Source: Candidatus Nomurabacteria bacterium
GTDB lineage: Bacteria > Patescibacteriota > Minisyncoccia > Phycocordibacterales > PALSA-1337
Direction of reading: 5' to 3'
Assembly (NCBI GenBank): GCA_943355185.1
Contig: CALREM010000023.1
Coordinates: 1 to 5,723 of the forward strand
DNA: 5,723 bases
In this document: positions 5,576 through 5,723 of the stretch, one piece after another
How the letters are laid out: each line of letters opens with the position of its first letter
Position numbering within the stretch: the first letter of the stretch is position 1
The notes under the pieces: generated by a model
Databases searched by the model: none
What the model was told of the DNA's origin: nothing
What the model saw: the letters and a program-made list of their open reading frames with translations, nothing else
Made by a program: the position numbers and the translations under genes

Positions 5576-5723
5576 TCAAGCCTTGCGTACGGAACTACGA
5601 TATATATCGAGCAAAGCAAAGAGGAATGCTAGAACGATTGGACCAAGAAGGAAACCAACGGGGCCAAAGAAAATAAGACCTCCGAGGACTGAAAGAAGGA
5701 TCAGAAATGGGTGAATTTTAACA
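5576..5723 (-). CDS. AI-2E/PerM-family membrane transporter, C-terminal 48 residues (5' end off window)
   Basis: The last 48 codons of a minus-strand gene that begins beyond the right edge and ends in TGA. The visible sequence starts VKIHPFLILLSVLGGLIFFG and continues with PVGFLLGPIVLAFLFALLDIYR. The pattern HP-x-(hydrophobic)-S-V-L-G-G-(hydrophobic)-FGPVGFLLGP is the typical last transmembrane hairpin of the AI-2E/PerM (UPF0118) family, polytopic inner-membrane proteins whose substrates differ or are unknown. A short basic tail (RSSVRKA) follows, probably cytoplasmic. The gene is followed by obg after 34 nt in the same direction with no clear terminator, so they probably share a transcript. 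The specific substrate cannot be inferred. Confidence 0.88.
   Translation of the reverse strand, partial: VKIHPFLILLSVLGGLIFFGPVGFLLGPIVLAFLFALLDIYRSSVRKA

Noticed and set aside
5570..5609. Terminator between the AI-2E-family gene and obg
   Set aside because: GATATATC can pair with part of GATATATATC, followed by CCTCTTTTT, but the stem is all weak A/T pairs, overlaps the coding end and has a long loop; read-through into obg is more likely.
1..5723. CRISPR array, insertion sequence or integrase/att site
   Set aside because: No spaced identical repeats with unique spacers, no transposase or recombinase frame, and no terminal repeats with target duplications were seen; the repeats present are protein-coding modules or promoter-linked.

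Overview
The window looks like part of a Candidate Phyla Radiation (Patescibacteria, probably Parcubacteria/Paceibacteria) genome. This is inferred from protein character and was not confirmed by any search. The main clues are a giant surface protein with an N-terminal excisionase-like HTH, a membrane anchor and 'VGIGTTSP'-type beta repeats, a GatB gene, a short Obg, mostly SD-less starts close behind -10-like elements, and TGA used as a stop.

Layout. (1) Positions 1-2465, minus strand, hold one long open frame with no stop inside the window (821 complete codons, C-terminus off the left edge). In order it encodes an HTH domain, a charged linker, one transmembrane segment, a proline pentad rod, a possible coiled coil, a Gly hinge and a Ser/Thr/Gly/Ala beta-repeat stalk. 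(2) Positions 2466-2806 are intergenic: two divergent promoter-like elements inside an 11-bp inverted repeat, a DnaA-box-like 9-mer, a small transcribed-looking segment (hairpin plus a possible 36-aa ORF), and an AT-rich control region with a 12-bp inverted repeat around a good promoter. (3) Positions 2807-3073, plus strand, encode an 88-aa MerR/excisionase-type DNA-binding protein. (4) Positions 3116-4570, plus strand, encode GatB, subunit B of the Asp/Glu-tRNA amidotransferase. (5) Positions 4573-5541, minus strand, encode the ribosome-associated GTPase Obg without the C-terminal OCT domain, convergent with gatB with 2 nt between them. (6) Positions 5576-5723, minus strand, hold the last 48 codons of an AI-2E/PerM-family membrane protein, directly upstream of obg and probably co-transcribed with it.

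How the genes relate. gatB and obg serve translation (tRNA-dependent amidation and ribosome assembly), and their transcripts converge with no visible terminator between them. The small HTH protein probably controls its own promoter through the 12-bp repeat and could affect gatB 42 nt downstream. The giant surface protein is divergently transcribed from the regulator side and carries an HTH domain of the same general type at its cytoplasmic end. That pairing of a membrane-anchored fibre with a DNA-binding-like head is the most unusual thing here. Known CPR genomes contain comparable proteins, so its novelty lies in function rather than existence.
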